Source: Lytechinus variegatus
Taxonomy: Eukaryota > Echinodermata > Echinoidea > Temnopleuroida > Toxopneustidae
Assembly: GCF_018143015.1 (NCBI RefSeq)
Contig: NC_054740.1
Span: forward strand, 41,929,180 to 41,993,179
Direction of reading: 5' to 3'
Length of the DNA stretch: 64,000 nt
Every line of letters starts with the position of its first letter. Position 1 is the first letter of the stretch. Below the pieces are notes generated by a model, which saw nothing but the letters and a program-made list of their open reading frames with translations, was not told where the DNA came from and did no database searches. A program made the translations under genes and the position numbers. Of the stretch, positions 25,443 through 38,200 are shown piece after piece.

Positions 25443-25856
25443 TTCCCCTTTCCCTGCTCCTCCTACACAAACGATATGCCTCTAGCACACAATATGATGG
25501 GCGTTATGTATTACTTTCCCCCGAAATGGGTGATTAGATTCAAATTTTCGGGGGAACCACTTCCATTGACGAGTGGATACCAGGCGCGACCATGGGGTTT
25601 CGAAAAGCACCCTAAACAAGGGAAGCAAGTCTTCTCCAGAATATGAAAACGCATCCCTTAACAAGAATTTGGCTTGTAAAACCCTACAATACTTGTATTG
25701 GAAATGAATCCCTTTTTCAGTATTTGAAACATCGTTTTTGATACCCTAAACGTTACATATAGGCCTATACGTAACGTACCTGCCCACTCTTTCCCTTTTT
25801 ACGCGTGCTCGCGCCTGGTATCCACTCATCAATGAAAGTGCCCCCGCCCCCCACGG
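25430..25856. repeat. Inverted-repeat element with GAGTGGATACCAGGCGCGA arms
   Basis: CATTGACGAGTGGATACCAG at about 25563 is matched in inverse at about 25812-25838 (TCGCGCCTGGTATCCACTC). The far end runs into GTGCCCCCGCCCCCC. It abuts or shares its C run with the preceding element, so the two may be nested or parts of one composite. Confidence 0.65.
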
Positions 25857-26436
25857 GCGTCCTCTCGAGTTTGAGCTGGGAGGAACCAAATGTGGCTCTG
25901 GAAAGTCGTCCTAAATCGGATATGTCGCTGTTACCGTAGTACTTTGCACCCGAACCGCAGATTGATGTTTCCGTTGCAGATGCAAAAGCTAAACAAAATT
26001 GTCACGTCACATAATTTAAATTACAGGACAGCCTTTTACGACGGGCCCAAAAGTCTTTTTCAAAATCAACTACCGTCGTAAAAAAGCGTTCGCGTTCTCT
26101 AACGAAAGGTCGGGAACACCTTCCGTCTGTAGTACCTCATTCTTGACCTAAATGTGTCAAATCAAGTAGGTGGGTATAATGGATCAATACACTCTTATAA
26201 TCTCATCCAATAGATGTCCGGTATTCATGTTGGGGCAAATGCAACCATTATTGTATGACTCCTTTCTATTCAAATGCGTCAGACGTGTCAGATGTGTTAG
26301 TTACGTCTGCATCAGTCCGGACTTTTCGCATTTACTACTGATATACTCTCTACAACGCACCAATCCCTTTGAAAACGCACGTCAAATCACAATAGAGAGC
26401 TGAGAGACGTTTTTGTTGAAAGTTGGTGGACCTGGG

Positions 26437-26580
26437 GGGCATTTTATGAAAGGACTTGTCGTATATTTTATCTGACAAGTCCTGTTTTATCCGATGGTTA
26501 CCATAGTAATATTGTTTCTCAGCCAATCAGAAGCAAGGAAAGTTGTCGGATAAAAATGTTGATGAAACTCTACCCGGGAC
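26437..26580. repeat. Short palindromic repeat with TCTGACAAGTCC / TTATCCGA core
   Basis: GGACTTGTCGTATATTTTAT is followed by the inverted ATCTGACAAGTCC and then TTATCCGATGGTTACC and AGCCAATCAGAA. This is a small foldback unit with no coding content. Edges uncertain. Confidence 0.45.
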
Positions 26581-26747
26581 AGCATCGGAATCTTTTGACT
26601 TAAGACAACGACATCGTTGCAGTTGCAAAAACGCCTCCATAACAAGCTCAATCCCTTGCTTCCGAGTTTCTTCGAAAATTTTGTCGCTTTTTGCCCCCCC
26701 CCCCCGCCCCGCCGTCCATGAGAAAATTTCTGCATAAGACCATACCT

Positions 26748-27045
26748 GTGTAGGGCGTCAGTCTAGTGGGTATGACTCTCGACTTTCAGTCTGAGGGACG
26801 TGGGTTCGATTCCAAGCCAAGGTGTGTTTTCCTTCTGCAAGAAATTTACCTACTTTGTGCTGCACTCAACCCAGGTGTGGTGAATGGGTACCCGGTAGGA
26901 AGAAATTCCTTGAATGCCTCAGCGCTTACATTTATATGGCAGGAAAGCTTAATCCGGATAATAATAGCAACGCTTGTATATATCCTAAGGCAAAAGGCGC
27001 TTTTAAATCCAGCTATTATTATTATTGTTGTTGTTGTTGTTGTTG
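26748..27045 (+). mobile_element. tRNA-derived SINE (copy 1)
   Basis: The head has Pol III box A-like TCAGTCTAGTGGGTA and box B-like GGGTTCGATTCC. A shared body follows (TTCCTTCTGCAAGAAATTTA, then CACTCAACCCAGGTG and GGGTACCCGGTAGGA). The tail ends in ATTATT and TTG trinucleotides. The body matches 32868-33130. It is inserted in block 2 only. Confidence 0.8.
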
Positions 27046-27759
27046 TTCTATAAGAGTTGTTCTTTCAACACATATTTGTCATGTATTTCGAAGTATAGAA
27101 TATATGTGACACTATTCCTATTTCTTGGAGGTAAGATGATTAAGACCCGGTACATTTTTAAATAGTTTTTGTTCCGATAGTATACTGCGAAAAGAGGACA
27201 TGATTTTGCTGACATGGCTAAGTCTTAATGGTCATGCTTTTCACTGAACAGTCTCGAAGATTTTGGAATCTAAAGCCTCTTCCGAACTAACATGCCGTAA
27301 CTCTGGCAAAATGATATTTGTACGATCATCATCATGACTCTATAATAGAAAAAAAACTGTCCTACTTTTTGGTCACATCTGCACGTCTAATTATCTTAAA
27401 TGATGATTTGCCTTATCTACAATAGCTAATAGATGATATCGTGCAAAGTCCAGATCATCTACCACCAGTTTCCTACAGTCTCCTAATTGGGATTTTATCA
27501 TAAGGAAATAGTTGATATAAGCACAGATATCAGAATCACCGAAGAAAAACGGTCAGTGCACATAACGTGGTAAGAAAAAAGCAATTTTATTATTTTCTAT
27601 TTCTTAATTTGTTGTAAACATTCTTAATCTGAAACTTATTGATGAAACTCATATTTGAACATGTCTTTTAATTGTTAATTTTTTTTCTTTTTGTTATGTT
27701 ACATGACTTCAGTGTAAAATAACCACCGCTATGGATGCTTCCATTTTATTTAGAATTGT

Positions 27760-29125
27760 TTTCAATTTGTATGTGTTTTTCTTTGTTTGTCCTATTTTGT
27801 ATCCCTTTACTATCCCTTCTACGCATACCAAGATCTCTCAACTCTATGATTTCAGTCCACTCTCGACGTCTATTTTAACAGTATTGACATTTTCTTTACT
27901 TAGCATTGTCTTCTTTCCAATTAATAATTTTCCCATAACTTGCATGTATTATTTTTAAGTGAAATAACTGAATTAAATTAAATTGATAATGCTACGTATG
28001 TCGTTAGGTAATGGGGTTCACTAAGCAAGCTACTGTACACTTAAACGTGCAAGGGATGCTCTTTTCTTGTAGCTGCTCTTTGTTATTCAAATCTAATCAA
28101 AATAACATTTACTTTCTCAGTGATGTATTCGTTAACCATTCATGACAAATTGAATTGTCTCAATCTTGTATACATCAGAAATACCCTTCCTTACGTATTC
28201 ATGCAAGTTCACCATTCACTTCGCTTTTTCAATCTTGAATGTTATTAATAGCAAAACTTGGCAATATCCAAGCAGGTAGAAATACCTATTATCAGTGATT
28301 ATGTAACGCTCGCAGAATAATACGCTCGTACATAAGCACTCATGTACCGTAACATATATTGCACTCATTCCATCTATCCACCCTCTAGATGAGAGCAGTT
28401 TTTCCCTTATGTTTCCTAAACCATAAATGACCAGTCCTGAATTTCACTTTCATATATTATTAGGTGGTCTGTCTATATGACAAATCACCTATTAATTAAC
28501 CGGTCTTTTGTTCAATATAGGCTATACCTATGTGTAGTATGGTGTGTGTGTGTTATGACACACGCGATTGCTCAGTTTGTCCTGATCTGACTGAGTTTTC
28601 TTTTATTTTGTTCTTAAACACACAGCGGGGATGGTTTATTCACACGCCAATATCGACAGACCATGTTTTCCTGCATTGTTATTTCTTTTTCTGATTTTAC
28701 CTCGTAAATCTATTTTCTTGATAATCTCTTTATCTCTTCTTTTTCCCTTTCATGATAAGCTCGAAACGTCATACAATAAATGCCGCTAGTTATGAAGTAT
28801 ATGCATGAATTTCACCCTTTATTTGTTTCACTCTTTCCTTTTTTCTCCTAAAATCTCGTTTAGGAATGTAGCCATTCCCATTTTACGTTATTTTTAAGTT
28901 GATAACGGTTGGGCTCCGCTCAGTCAAGCTCGTCCTATGTGGGTCATGACAGGTGTTATCCATTCACAGATAACTCTGTATATTTGCTTTTCATATTCGC
29001 ATATGCACCTGCGCGCAACTGCACAAACGCCTACACATGTTTTCTTATCTATATTTCCCTTCTGGGGTTTCAATAATTTATCATGGCGATGAATAACAAT
29101 CCTTTTATTTTTTTCATTGCTATAA
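27760..29125. other. Sequence inserted with, or beside, the LINE; no gene recognised
   Basis: It has no counterpart in duplication block 1, where homology breaks near 15665 and resumes near 15868. It is AT-rich and lacks an ORF1-like frame. It could be the LINE 5' UTR or a separate insertion. Confidence 0.35.
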
Positions 29126-32100
29126 ATGAATATCCTTTTGAGAGCAAATATTATACTCCTACTAAAGTTCAGTGAAACATTTCAAGATGACATAGAAGAT
29201 GTTAAATTATTGCATATGAATGCTAGAAGCTTAAACAGGAATTTTGATGATCTTCACAATCTTCTCGATTCATCAAAACATTTTAGATTCACTGCAATTG
29301 GAATAAGTGAAACCTGGTTACACCAATCTTCCCCACCATTGTTTAATTTACCTAACTATAATTTGGTCAGAGCTGATCGTATAGGTAAGAGAGGCGGTGG
29401 CGTCGTATTTTATGTAGCCAATCATTTAAATTTCAAAATTCGAAATTATATTAAATTTGATCAAACAGAAGTATCTTTATTGAAATTGACAATCTTCAAT
29501 GCAAAAACTTAATTTTAGGTGTAATATATAGAGCTCCTGATACTCACTTTGATCTATTTTATGATGATTTCGAGCAATGCGTTAGCAAATTAGCAGACGA
29601 AAATAAGCAGATATATTTTCTCGGTGATTTTAATGTTAACCTTCTTCCATTGCATCAGACATGTCAGAATAATCTCTCTAATAGGTTTCTGCAACTGATG
29701 AATTCATATGGATTTTATTCTTTTATCAACAGGCCAACGAGAATTAACATACACTCCTCAACCTTAATTGATAACATATTTTCTAATATACACGACTAAA
29801 AGATAGCTGGAGGATTGCTGTATTCCGAAGTATCTGATCACTTGCCTATATTTACTGTGTGTGGAAAATCACTGACTCGTTTTAAACCACCACAGCATTT
29901 GATGTATCGGAAAGAAACCCCTCGTAATATTGAAATGTTAACACAAGATTTACTATTCGAAGAATTGAATGATATCCTGAATACAAATGATGTGAATCCT
30001 GCTTATGAAAATTTTAATTCAAAGCTACAATTCTATTACAATAAAACATTCCACTTGTAAGAAATAAACGTAAACGTAATACACCCACAAACCCATGGAT
30101 AACGAAAGGTATACTTAAATCTATAAAAACAAGAAACCGACTTTATAAACAACATTTGAGGAACCCTACGGATACAAGTTGTGTACAAAACGTATCGTAA
30201 CAAAGTAACAAAGTTAATTCGTTTTCCTCGCAAGTTACACTTCTCAAACAAATTACAAAAGGTAAAATCCAACTAAGGAGCCACATGGAAAGTTATAAAA
30301 GAAATTATGGGAACAAAAAATGAGACTATACCTAAAGATAACCTTACTTTCAATGGTAACAAAATCACAGGTTCTAACGACTATGCCGATTGCTTTAATT
30401 CTTTCTTTACTAATATTGGTCCTCAACTTGCTACCCAAATTACTACTACGAATAATGCCATTTTACTGAATTCTTTTCAGAACCGATTCAAGACTCTTTA
30501 TTTTTAAGACCGACAAACCCGAATGAAATCATTAATATTGCTAAATCATTAAATTCTTCGAAATCCAAAGGTCATGATACAATTAATACATCACTTTTAA
30601 AGGAAATAATCCATTTCTGTTCATTGCTGATCCACTAACACACATATTTAACCAGTCTTTACAATCCGGTATTTTCCCAGACTTGATAAAAATAGCCAAT
30701 GTATCCCCAATTTTCAAAAAAAATGACCAACATGAAATCACTAATTACCGTCCTATTTCCATTCTCCCTAGTATATCAAAAAATTTAGAAAAAATCGTTT
30801 ATACTAGATTATATAATTTTCTAAACTTCCATAAAATATTAAATCCAAACCAGTATGGTTTTAGAAAAAATCATTCCACGGATCTAGCTCTGGTTCAGAT
30901 ATATGATAAAATTACAGAAGCCATGGCCAAAAAAGAACACATTATTGGCATTTTCTTAGGCCTTAGTAAAGCATTCGACACTCTTTATCATGATATATTG
31001 TTTTCGAAATTGTATTCCTTTGGTGTTCGGGGCTCAGCGCTCGTATGGTTTAAAAGTTATTTAAGCAACCGAAAACAGTATGTGACTTTTAATGGTATTA
31101 ATTCACGGTCTCTTCTAATCAAATGTGGTGTAGTCCCCAGGGATCTATCCTGGGTCCACTTCTGTTTTTATTATACGTCAATGACATAATCAATACATCA
31201 TCACTGTTATCTTTTGTCCTATTTGCAGATGACACTAACATATTTCATTCTCATAAGAGCCTTAAGTCTCTAGAAAATATCTTGAATGCCGAATTAATAA
31301 AAATTTCGAAATGGTTCAAATGCAATAAACTTTCTCAATATTCAGAAAACCCATTTTATACATTTCAAGCATAACAATATCCATGTGAATAATAATCCAA
31401 TTAATATTAACATTGACAACAATACAATTGAAGAAAAGAAGAGTTCGAAATTCCTGGGTGTCATTATTGACGAGAATTTAACTTGGAATAATCACATAAA
31501 TCATTCTACACTATGTATTTCTCGAGGCGTGGGAATTATTTATAAGTTAAAGTTTATGTTACCACGAGTAACTCTGTTTTTACTATACAATACACTAATA
31601 CTTCCTTACATAACATATTGTAATATTGTTTGGGCCAATTGTGGAACTACCAAACTCAACCCTATTCTCACCTCACAAAAGCGGGCTCTTCGTATCTGTA
31701 CAGGATCGTCTTATTTTTCTCATTCTGATCCACTATTCTGTAAGCTCAAAACATTGAAAGTTTATGACTTGAATGTCATGCAAGTTGCATGTTCAAATAC
31801 AAAAACAACCAACTTCCCTCCTCATCTCAAAATTTATTTAATTTAAACAGTACAATTCACACATACCCTACCCGTATTTCTGGAAATTTTCACCTAACAA
31901 ACCCAAAGTTATTAATAACTCATAAATCAATTAGACACCATGGCCCTGACTTATGGAACAATTTACCCGCAATTACAAAATTGTGTTCCTCACTTTATTC
32001 CTTTAAAGCCACTATGAAACACAACCTAATATCATTGTATTCAAATCCGCCACATTGACTATACTTGTACTTTTTTTAATGATGAATTTTGACTCCTCCT

Positions 32101-32425
32101 CCTCTAATGTACTTGCACTACACTTGCACTTGCACTACACCCTCATGACCTCTTGTTAAAAAAGTGTAAGTTTTACATGTCGCTTTTTTTTTACCTTGAG
32201 GCCGTCGTCAACATCAAGCAGGTCGCTCATGACGACGGTCTCCTGCGTTCTGAAATTCGGTTAAATAATATTTTTCATATACTTTTTTATATTCAGAAAG
32301 AGATTGTAAATGATACGTATGTCTAAATGTATATATATGTAAAATCTATGTAATAATTGATTATGTTGTATTATGTTGAACATGTGGAACGCAGAAATAA
32401 ATTTCAAGCAAACAAACAAACAAAC
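29126..32425 (+). mobile_element. Degraded LINE (CR1/L2-like group of the Jockey superfamily), endonuclease plus reverse transcriptase
   Basis: Endonuclease segments are visible: ISETWL, then FLGDFN, then SDHLPI, spanning about 29190-29860. An inter-domain linker leads to reverse transcriptase from about 30683: NYRPISILP, QYGFRKNHST, the LSKAFDT region, PQGSILGPLLF and FADDT near 31227. The C-terminal region runs to 32058. The frame is broken at least four times: a shift near 29510, a stop near 29797, breaks around 30060-30660 and a shift near 31130. The motif A context reads FLGLSKAFDT where FLDLSKAFDT is usual, so a catalytic Asp is missing. The 3' end is marked by (CAAA)n at about 32408-32425. 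No ORF1 was recognised; 27760-29125 may be its 5' UTR or unrelated. It is a dead copy inserted upstream of protease gene 2. Confidence 0.85.
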
Positions 32426-32861
32426 TTTTGCTTAGTGTATGGCCACTTATCTAAAACCTTCAGTTAATTGCTCACCATTTTGTATTTTTTCTGCGCTTAT
32501 ATATAGCCTAATAATCAGTTCGTCAATATCTAGTTTATGATATCACACTTAGTCATATAGTTTATTGGACTAATTTTAAACTTTGGCTAGGACAAAAGGA
32601 TACTTCAAAAACATAATGAGACCGAAATGATATATAATTAGCCCAAGTGATCATTGAAAACGATAGACAAACTGAAACGTGAACGAAAACGGTTGGAAAT
32701 GGCATACATGTATCTGATATGCAGATACGCTGTATCATCCAACTTGTTCATATTTTCCATTATTAGCTGGGCACCTGAACGTGATTATTATAGTGACTAG
32801 AAAATTATATATATTCTAAACGTTCCTTATCAAACTACAGTATGTCGTTTATATCAATCAT

Positions 32862-33348
32862 AGTGGGGGCGTCGTGGTCAAGTGGTTCCAACTCTCGTCT
32901 CTCAATCAGAGGGTCGTGGTTTCAAATCCTAGCCATGACGTGTTTTCCTTCAGCAAGAAATTTACACACATTGTGCTGCACTCGACCCAGGTGAGGTTAA
33001 TGGGTACCCGGTAGGATTTATTCCTTCAAATGCACTGAGCGCTAGAAGGTTGCTTGAGCAAAAGCTGGGGTAAACATTATAACAATGCGCCTCGGAATAG
33101 ATCATTTCTAGATAGATGGCGCAGTATTAATCCATATTATAATTATTTATTATTAATCTGATTTGCTTTACTGTACTTGCTATTCTATATCTAGAGGACT
33201 ATAGTGTTACTATTATAAATTTCGTCAATTCTATGCAACTCTTCAACTTACATGTACATGTACTTATTCTTGTCTATGTATCCAGCTCTTAGAATATATG
33301 CGTATTAAGCGCTTTATAAATGTTTATTATTGTTATCATTATTATTTA
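32862..33348 (+). mobile_element. tRNA-derived SINE (copy 2), possibly with a second tail
   Basis: The head GTCGTGGTCAAGTGGTT (box A-like) and CGTGGTTTCAAATCC (decayed box B) are followed by the same body as 26748-27045. A first ATTATT tail ends near 33155. A second SINE-like 3' end (AAGCGCTTTATAAATGTTTA plus ATTATT) follows near 33307-33350. It is inserted about 0.2-0.7 kb upstream of gene 2. Confidence 0.75.
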
Positions 33349-33534
33349 TCAAACATATCCATCGAATCATCAAGTTTTACAATTTTGATATACTTGATAT
33401 GGTACCCATATTTTATCGTCATGAATATCGCAAGTCATAACGTTAAATCATTATTATTACAATGCACTCAATAAATTATTTTCCTTTGCTCTACAGCTTT
33501 GTCGTTCTTTAATTTCAAGACGATTTTCTAGAAA

Positions 33535-35228
33535 ATGAGGATCTTGATAACCATTGGCCTGTTCTTATCGGCAATGGGCGTGGTCCAATGTATCGATAGC
33601 AGACTAAAGACCATCCCCGACAAGTATATCGTGGTCCTCAATGTAAGTAATGGCTGCGTCTACAGGGACATCAATCAAATAGTTTAGGCTATTATTTTAT
33701 GCAAGTTCGGATACAATATACTTAGCTCAAACAAAGTCCAATGAAATGAATGCCCAACACTGCCAATATGTGAAGATACACAAACTGTATGCCAAATAAT
33801 TATTGGAGAAAAAAAAATGATATTGCTGAGAAATGAGCAGAACAATCATGGCCTTTATACAAGATGTTCGGCTCTGTATAACGCGTAATGCATGCAATTG
33901 AGCAGTTGAGTGTAGTATATTAACTTTTTTTAGATTGAGAAACATATACGATGCTTCAACCTTAAGAATGTTTTATGACGTGGTACCACCTGGTGTACAG
34001 ATATGGGCGCGTTGGGGCTATGGATCCCCAAAGAAAATAATTCACGATCAATTTCCTATATTAGATAGTTTGAACAAAAAATTGCTCTTTCGCTTCGCTC
34101 GTTCGCAGCTACTTAAAAACTTTGCCCGATACGCCAAGTCTGGCATCTTCGCAATTTTTGGGCTCATTACTCCACTTTGTCTGATCATGATAATCATAAC
34201 CATTGTATTATCTTGTGAAACGTATTTTCTTTTTCAATATTCTAATATTAGCTAAATTTGAAAGGTTTCATCTCCCCCCCCCCCCTTGTTTGCAAAATAC
34301 AATTAATGAAAGTATTATCAGACACTTTATGATATGCCTGACACACTAGCGTACCTAAGGGGGGGCAGGGGAGGCAGACTGCCTCCCTCCCCGACGAGTC
34401 ACAACTAATGCAGGGGACGTATCCCTGCCCCCCCCCCCCCCCCCGACAAGTCATAACTTATCCAGGGGACGTACCCCCCTTTTGAGAAGCAAATCAATAA
34501 TTTGTATTGTAAAAATGCAATGAAAACAGACGTGTGGGCCCTCTTTTGAAGTTGATGACCTTGTCAATTTTTTTTTCTGGTACGAAGTGTCCTTTATTTG
34601 CGGTTGAAGACCTTTTTTTTGCTTGTCATTTTTTTTTTCTGGTACGAAGTGTCCTTTATTTGCAGTTGAAGACCTTTTTTTTGCTTGTCAATTTTTTTCT
34701 GGTACGAAATGTCCTTTATTTGTGGTTGAAGACCTTTTTTATTTTTTTTTGCTTGTCAATTTTTTTTTTCTGGTACGAAATGTCCTTTATTTGTGGTTGA
34801 AGACCTTTTTTATTTTTTTTGCTTGGCTGCGTCTACAGGGACATCAATCAAATAGTTTAGGCTATTATTTTATGCAAGTTCGGATACAATATACTTAGCT
34901 CAAACAAAGTCCAATGAAATGGCCTGACATCTTTAATTTCTTATTAGCTCTTTATTCTCTCGATCAATATTCCTTTTCTATAGGATGGCGAGGAATTGGA
35001 CTCTTTGCTCAACCAAATAGAGCAAAATATGGTTCCTCTCTCGGGCAAGTTTTCTGTGTTTAGGAAATATCGCAAAGCACTGAATGGATTCGCTGTTGAG
35101 ATGTCAGAAGACGTCGCTCAAAGGGTAGGCATGAATTAAAGGTTGATACTATTTTTAATGAAATAAGGAGACTCTAGTTAATAATATAGATGATGATATG
35201 ATGATGATGATGATAATAATGATGGCGG

Positions 35229-35259
<31 letters not shown>

Positions 35260-38200
35260 ATTGACGATGATAATAATGAGATGATGATGATGGCGACAAT
35301 GATGATGATGATGATAATAATAATAATATGATGATGATGATGATGATGATAATAAATGAGATGATGATGACGATGATGATGATGATGACGATGATAGTAA
35401 TGAGATGATGATGATGATGATGATGATGACGATGATGATGATGACGATGATAATAATGAGATGACGGTGATGATGACGATGATAAGAATGAGATGATGAT
35501 GATAACGATGAGGGGAGGAGGAGGAGGAAAAGGAGATGGACAAACAGATCATTTAATAGTAAGTCAATCAGATCTGTCTTTTCCAAATAATTTGATTCTT
35601 TACGAACATGACGGGGGAAAATAATTACATATTTATTTTGTTGTTGTCCGTATATAGGTACTCGAATTACCCGCTGTAAAGTACATCGAACAGGATTCAA
35701 TCGCAATCGTTGATGTCGCTTCTTCGTCGTGGGGACTTGACCGCATCGACCAGCATAACCTTCCCCTCGATAACAATTTCAACATCGAAGGTACATGCGG
35801 GATAAATGAATGCCACTGGTCTATTGTTATTGTCGCTGTTGATGGTGGTCAAAACGTGCTGTTAATGTTGATGATCCCTTAATTACTGTTGTTGATGATG
35901 GTGTTGGTGTTGATTATGGTTATGGTGTTGTGATGGCAGTTTATTGTTACTATTGTTAAAAGTATTGAGGGGTGTTGTTTTGTGGTGGTTTTGCTGTTGA
36001 TGAAAATGGTGATTGTGGTGTTGCTGTTAATAGCATTTTAATTGTTCATTGTCGTACGGAAGATGGCTGTGGTGTTGGTGTAATTGTATGGGTTTATTAA
36101 TGCCAATTCGTCCAATTGCCAACTCGACTACTATCATTAACTCTACCATCAGTTCGTCCACTCACCACATGGTCTGCCATTTAGTCCATATACCATTTGA
36201 TCTAATTGGACTAAGTGTTAAATTGTGCAAAATGAATGAAAATGAAATGGATATTAGACCAACAAGTTATGAGACGAAATGGTCATAGACGAAGTGATGA
36301 TTGGACCAAATGGTTGTTAGACGAAATGTTGATGGACGGAATGGCATTAGACTAGATAAAAGTAGACCATGTGGTTAGTTGACGAGTTGGCAGTAGACGA
36401 ATTGGCAATTTACCATTGTATGTGCCCACATCGAAGTTATGGTTTCCTTTTGTGATTGCGTCTATTTAAAATGAATTCGAATTAGTTAAGTAAACGCTCT
36501 TAATGCAACAGGTCATTTGCCTAATGATATCTAGGTGATGGTGAGGGTGTGACTGTTTACGTGTTGGATACTGGAGTTCGAGATACTCATGATGAGTTCG
36601 GAGGTCGAGTGAGTCACGGTGGAGATTACGTCGGAGACGGATGGAACGTAAGTAGTGTACACCCTCTCTCAGATTAAAATCACATTTTGTAAGATTGGGC
36701 TTCAAGTTTGGTGCTACGCTGGGCAAGGTGCAATCGTCCCGCCATGAGCTAAGAAAACAGAAGGGGATTGAGGAATAAAAAAGAAGGTTAAAAAAGTATC
36801 AAAATGGGAGGTATGCAACACTATTGCGTCCATCGGGATATATTTCATATTGCCTTTCTGCTGCTTTCGTCTCTCACTTTTTTTTCTTAAAAAAGAAATG
36901 AGGATCATCATAAGCCAACGATTCCCCACCTAAGTATCTTCTCATCGTTGCATTTGGAGGATATGGAAATCAAATCAAATCACAAAAGGAAAAAAATGAA
37001 ATAAAATACAAAAAAATCACTTAGTGAACTCCACCATTTCATCTCTACAGTGCTTCTCATTTACATATTCTGCAGTTATGTGTCGAATGATAGACCTTTA
37101 TAGAAATGTATTTCTCTTTTTTTTCTATTGGAAAGAACATAGATTGTCATGGACACGGAACACATTGTGCAGGTACTGCAGCGGGGGGTATCCATGGCAT
37201 TGCCAGGAAAGCTGATATCGTATCCATCAGGTTGTTCGACTGCGCCGGCAGGGGTTCGACATCCGCCATGATTGCAGGTGAGACGCAGAGGGCGGTTTAT
37301 AAGATTTATGAATTATTTCTGACAAGGTGATATAGCATGAAGCCATTTCAGAATAAATACTTATCATCAAAGAAGTTTAAACAATAACAAAATCGATTGT
37401 ATGAATGGTTAACAAGGCCAAAGTCTTCCCATGGACATTAGGTAATTTTAGATGAATGTCCAAGACAATTAGACTGCTAGATGAGATGATCAAAATACAT
37501 ATCTGATGCAGAGTAAACAGGGCATTTTCGCAATTACTATGCAGACGCTTTCTATAACGAAGATAATCTATTGTCAAAAGCCCTTCAAGACAAAACAGTC
37601 TTTGTCGAAAATTGGTGAATCACATCAGCGGTGTCGTCCTAGACTCTAGACAAACGACATTTTTGTAATTTTTCACCCGGTCCGAATCTTCGGACGATTT
37701 GCTGTCCCGGCCCACCAACTTTCGACAAAAACCTCTCAACTTTGTGATCTTACTTAATTTTTTTTTCAAATGAATTGGTGTGTGGTAAAAAGCGTCCGCC
37801 TAGTGATTGCAGAAATAGGCTGATATCCTCCATAAGAGGTTGATTCCCAGTCGGGGTCCTCCCACCAGCCATTTTGGCTTTATCTGTTCCGAATTCATGC
37901 TGAGGATTTGGTAGCAGTCTTCAGCAAATCTCCGAGAAGTTACCTTTCGTTGGTTATTCCCATCCTTGAGAGACACAAATTAAATGGAGAGACCTCGAAG
38001 CATCTGTTCATGAGAACAACATGGACCCCACAAAAAACAGCATGCTCTCTGTTAGATCGCGGTGCTTTAAGCAAAACAAACTGAGTTAATTTATTAAGAC
38101 GTATCAACGTAGCAGTGTCGAAATAAATATTAAATATGATTTATACGTCACAGGCATTGATGAAGTAACTGAAACTGCAGTCCACCCCGCCGTCATGTCA

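Noticed and set aside
35155-35706. 183-codon minus-strand frame with Ser/Ile/His runs
   Set aside because: It is the reverse strand of the (GAT)n array and of exon 3 of protease gene 2.
36049-36288. 79-codon frame in intron 3 of gene 2
   Set aside because: It lies largely in the TGCCAATTCGTC MITE.
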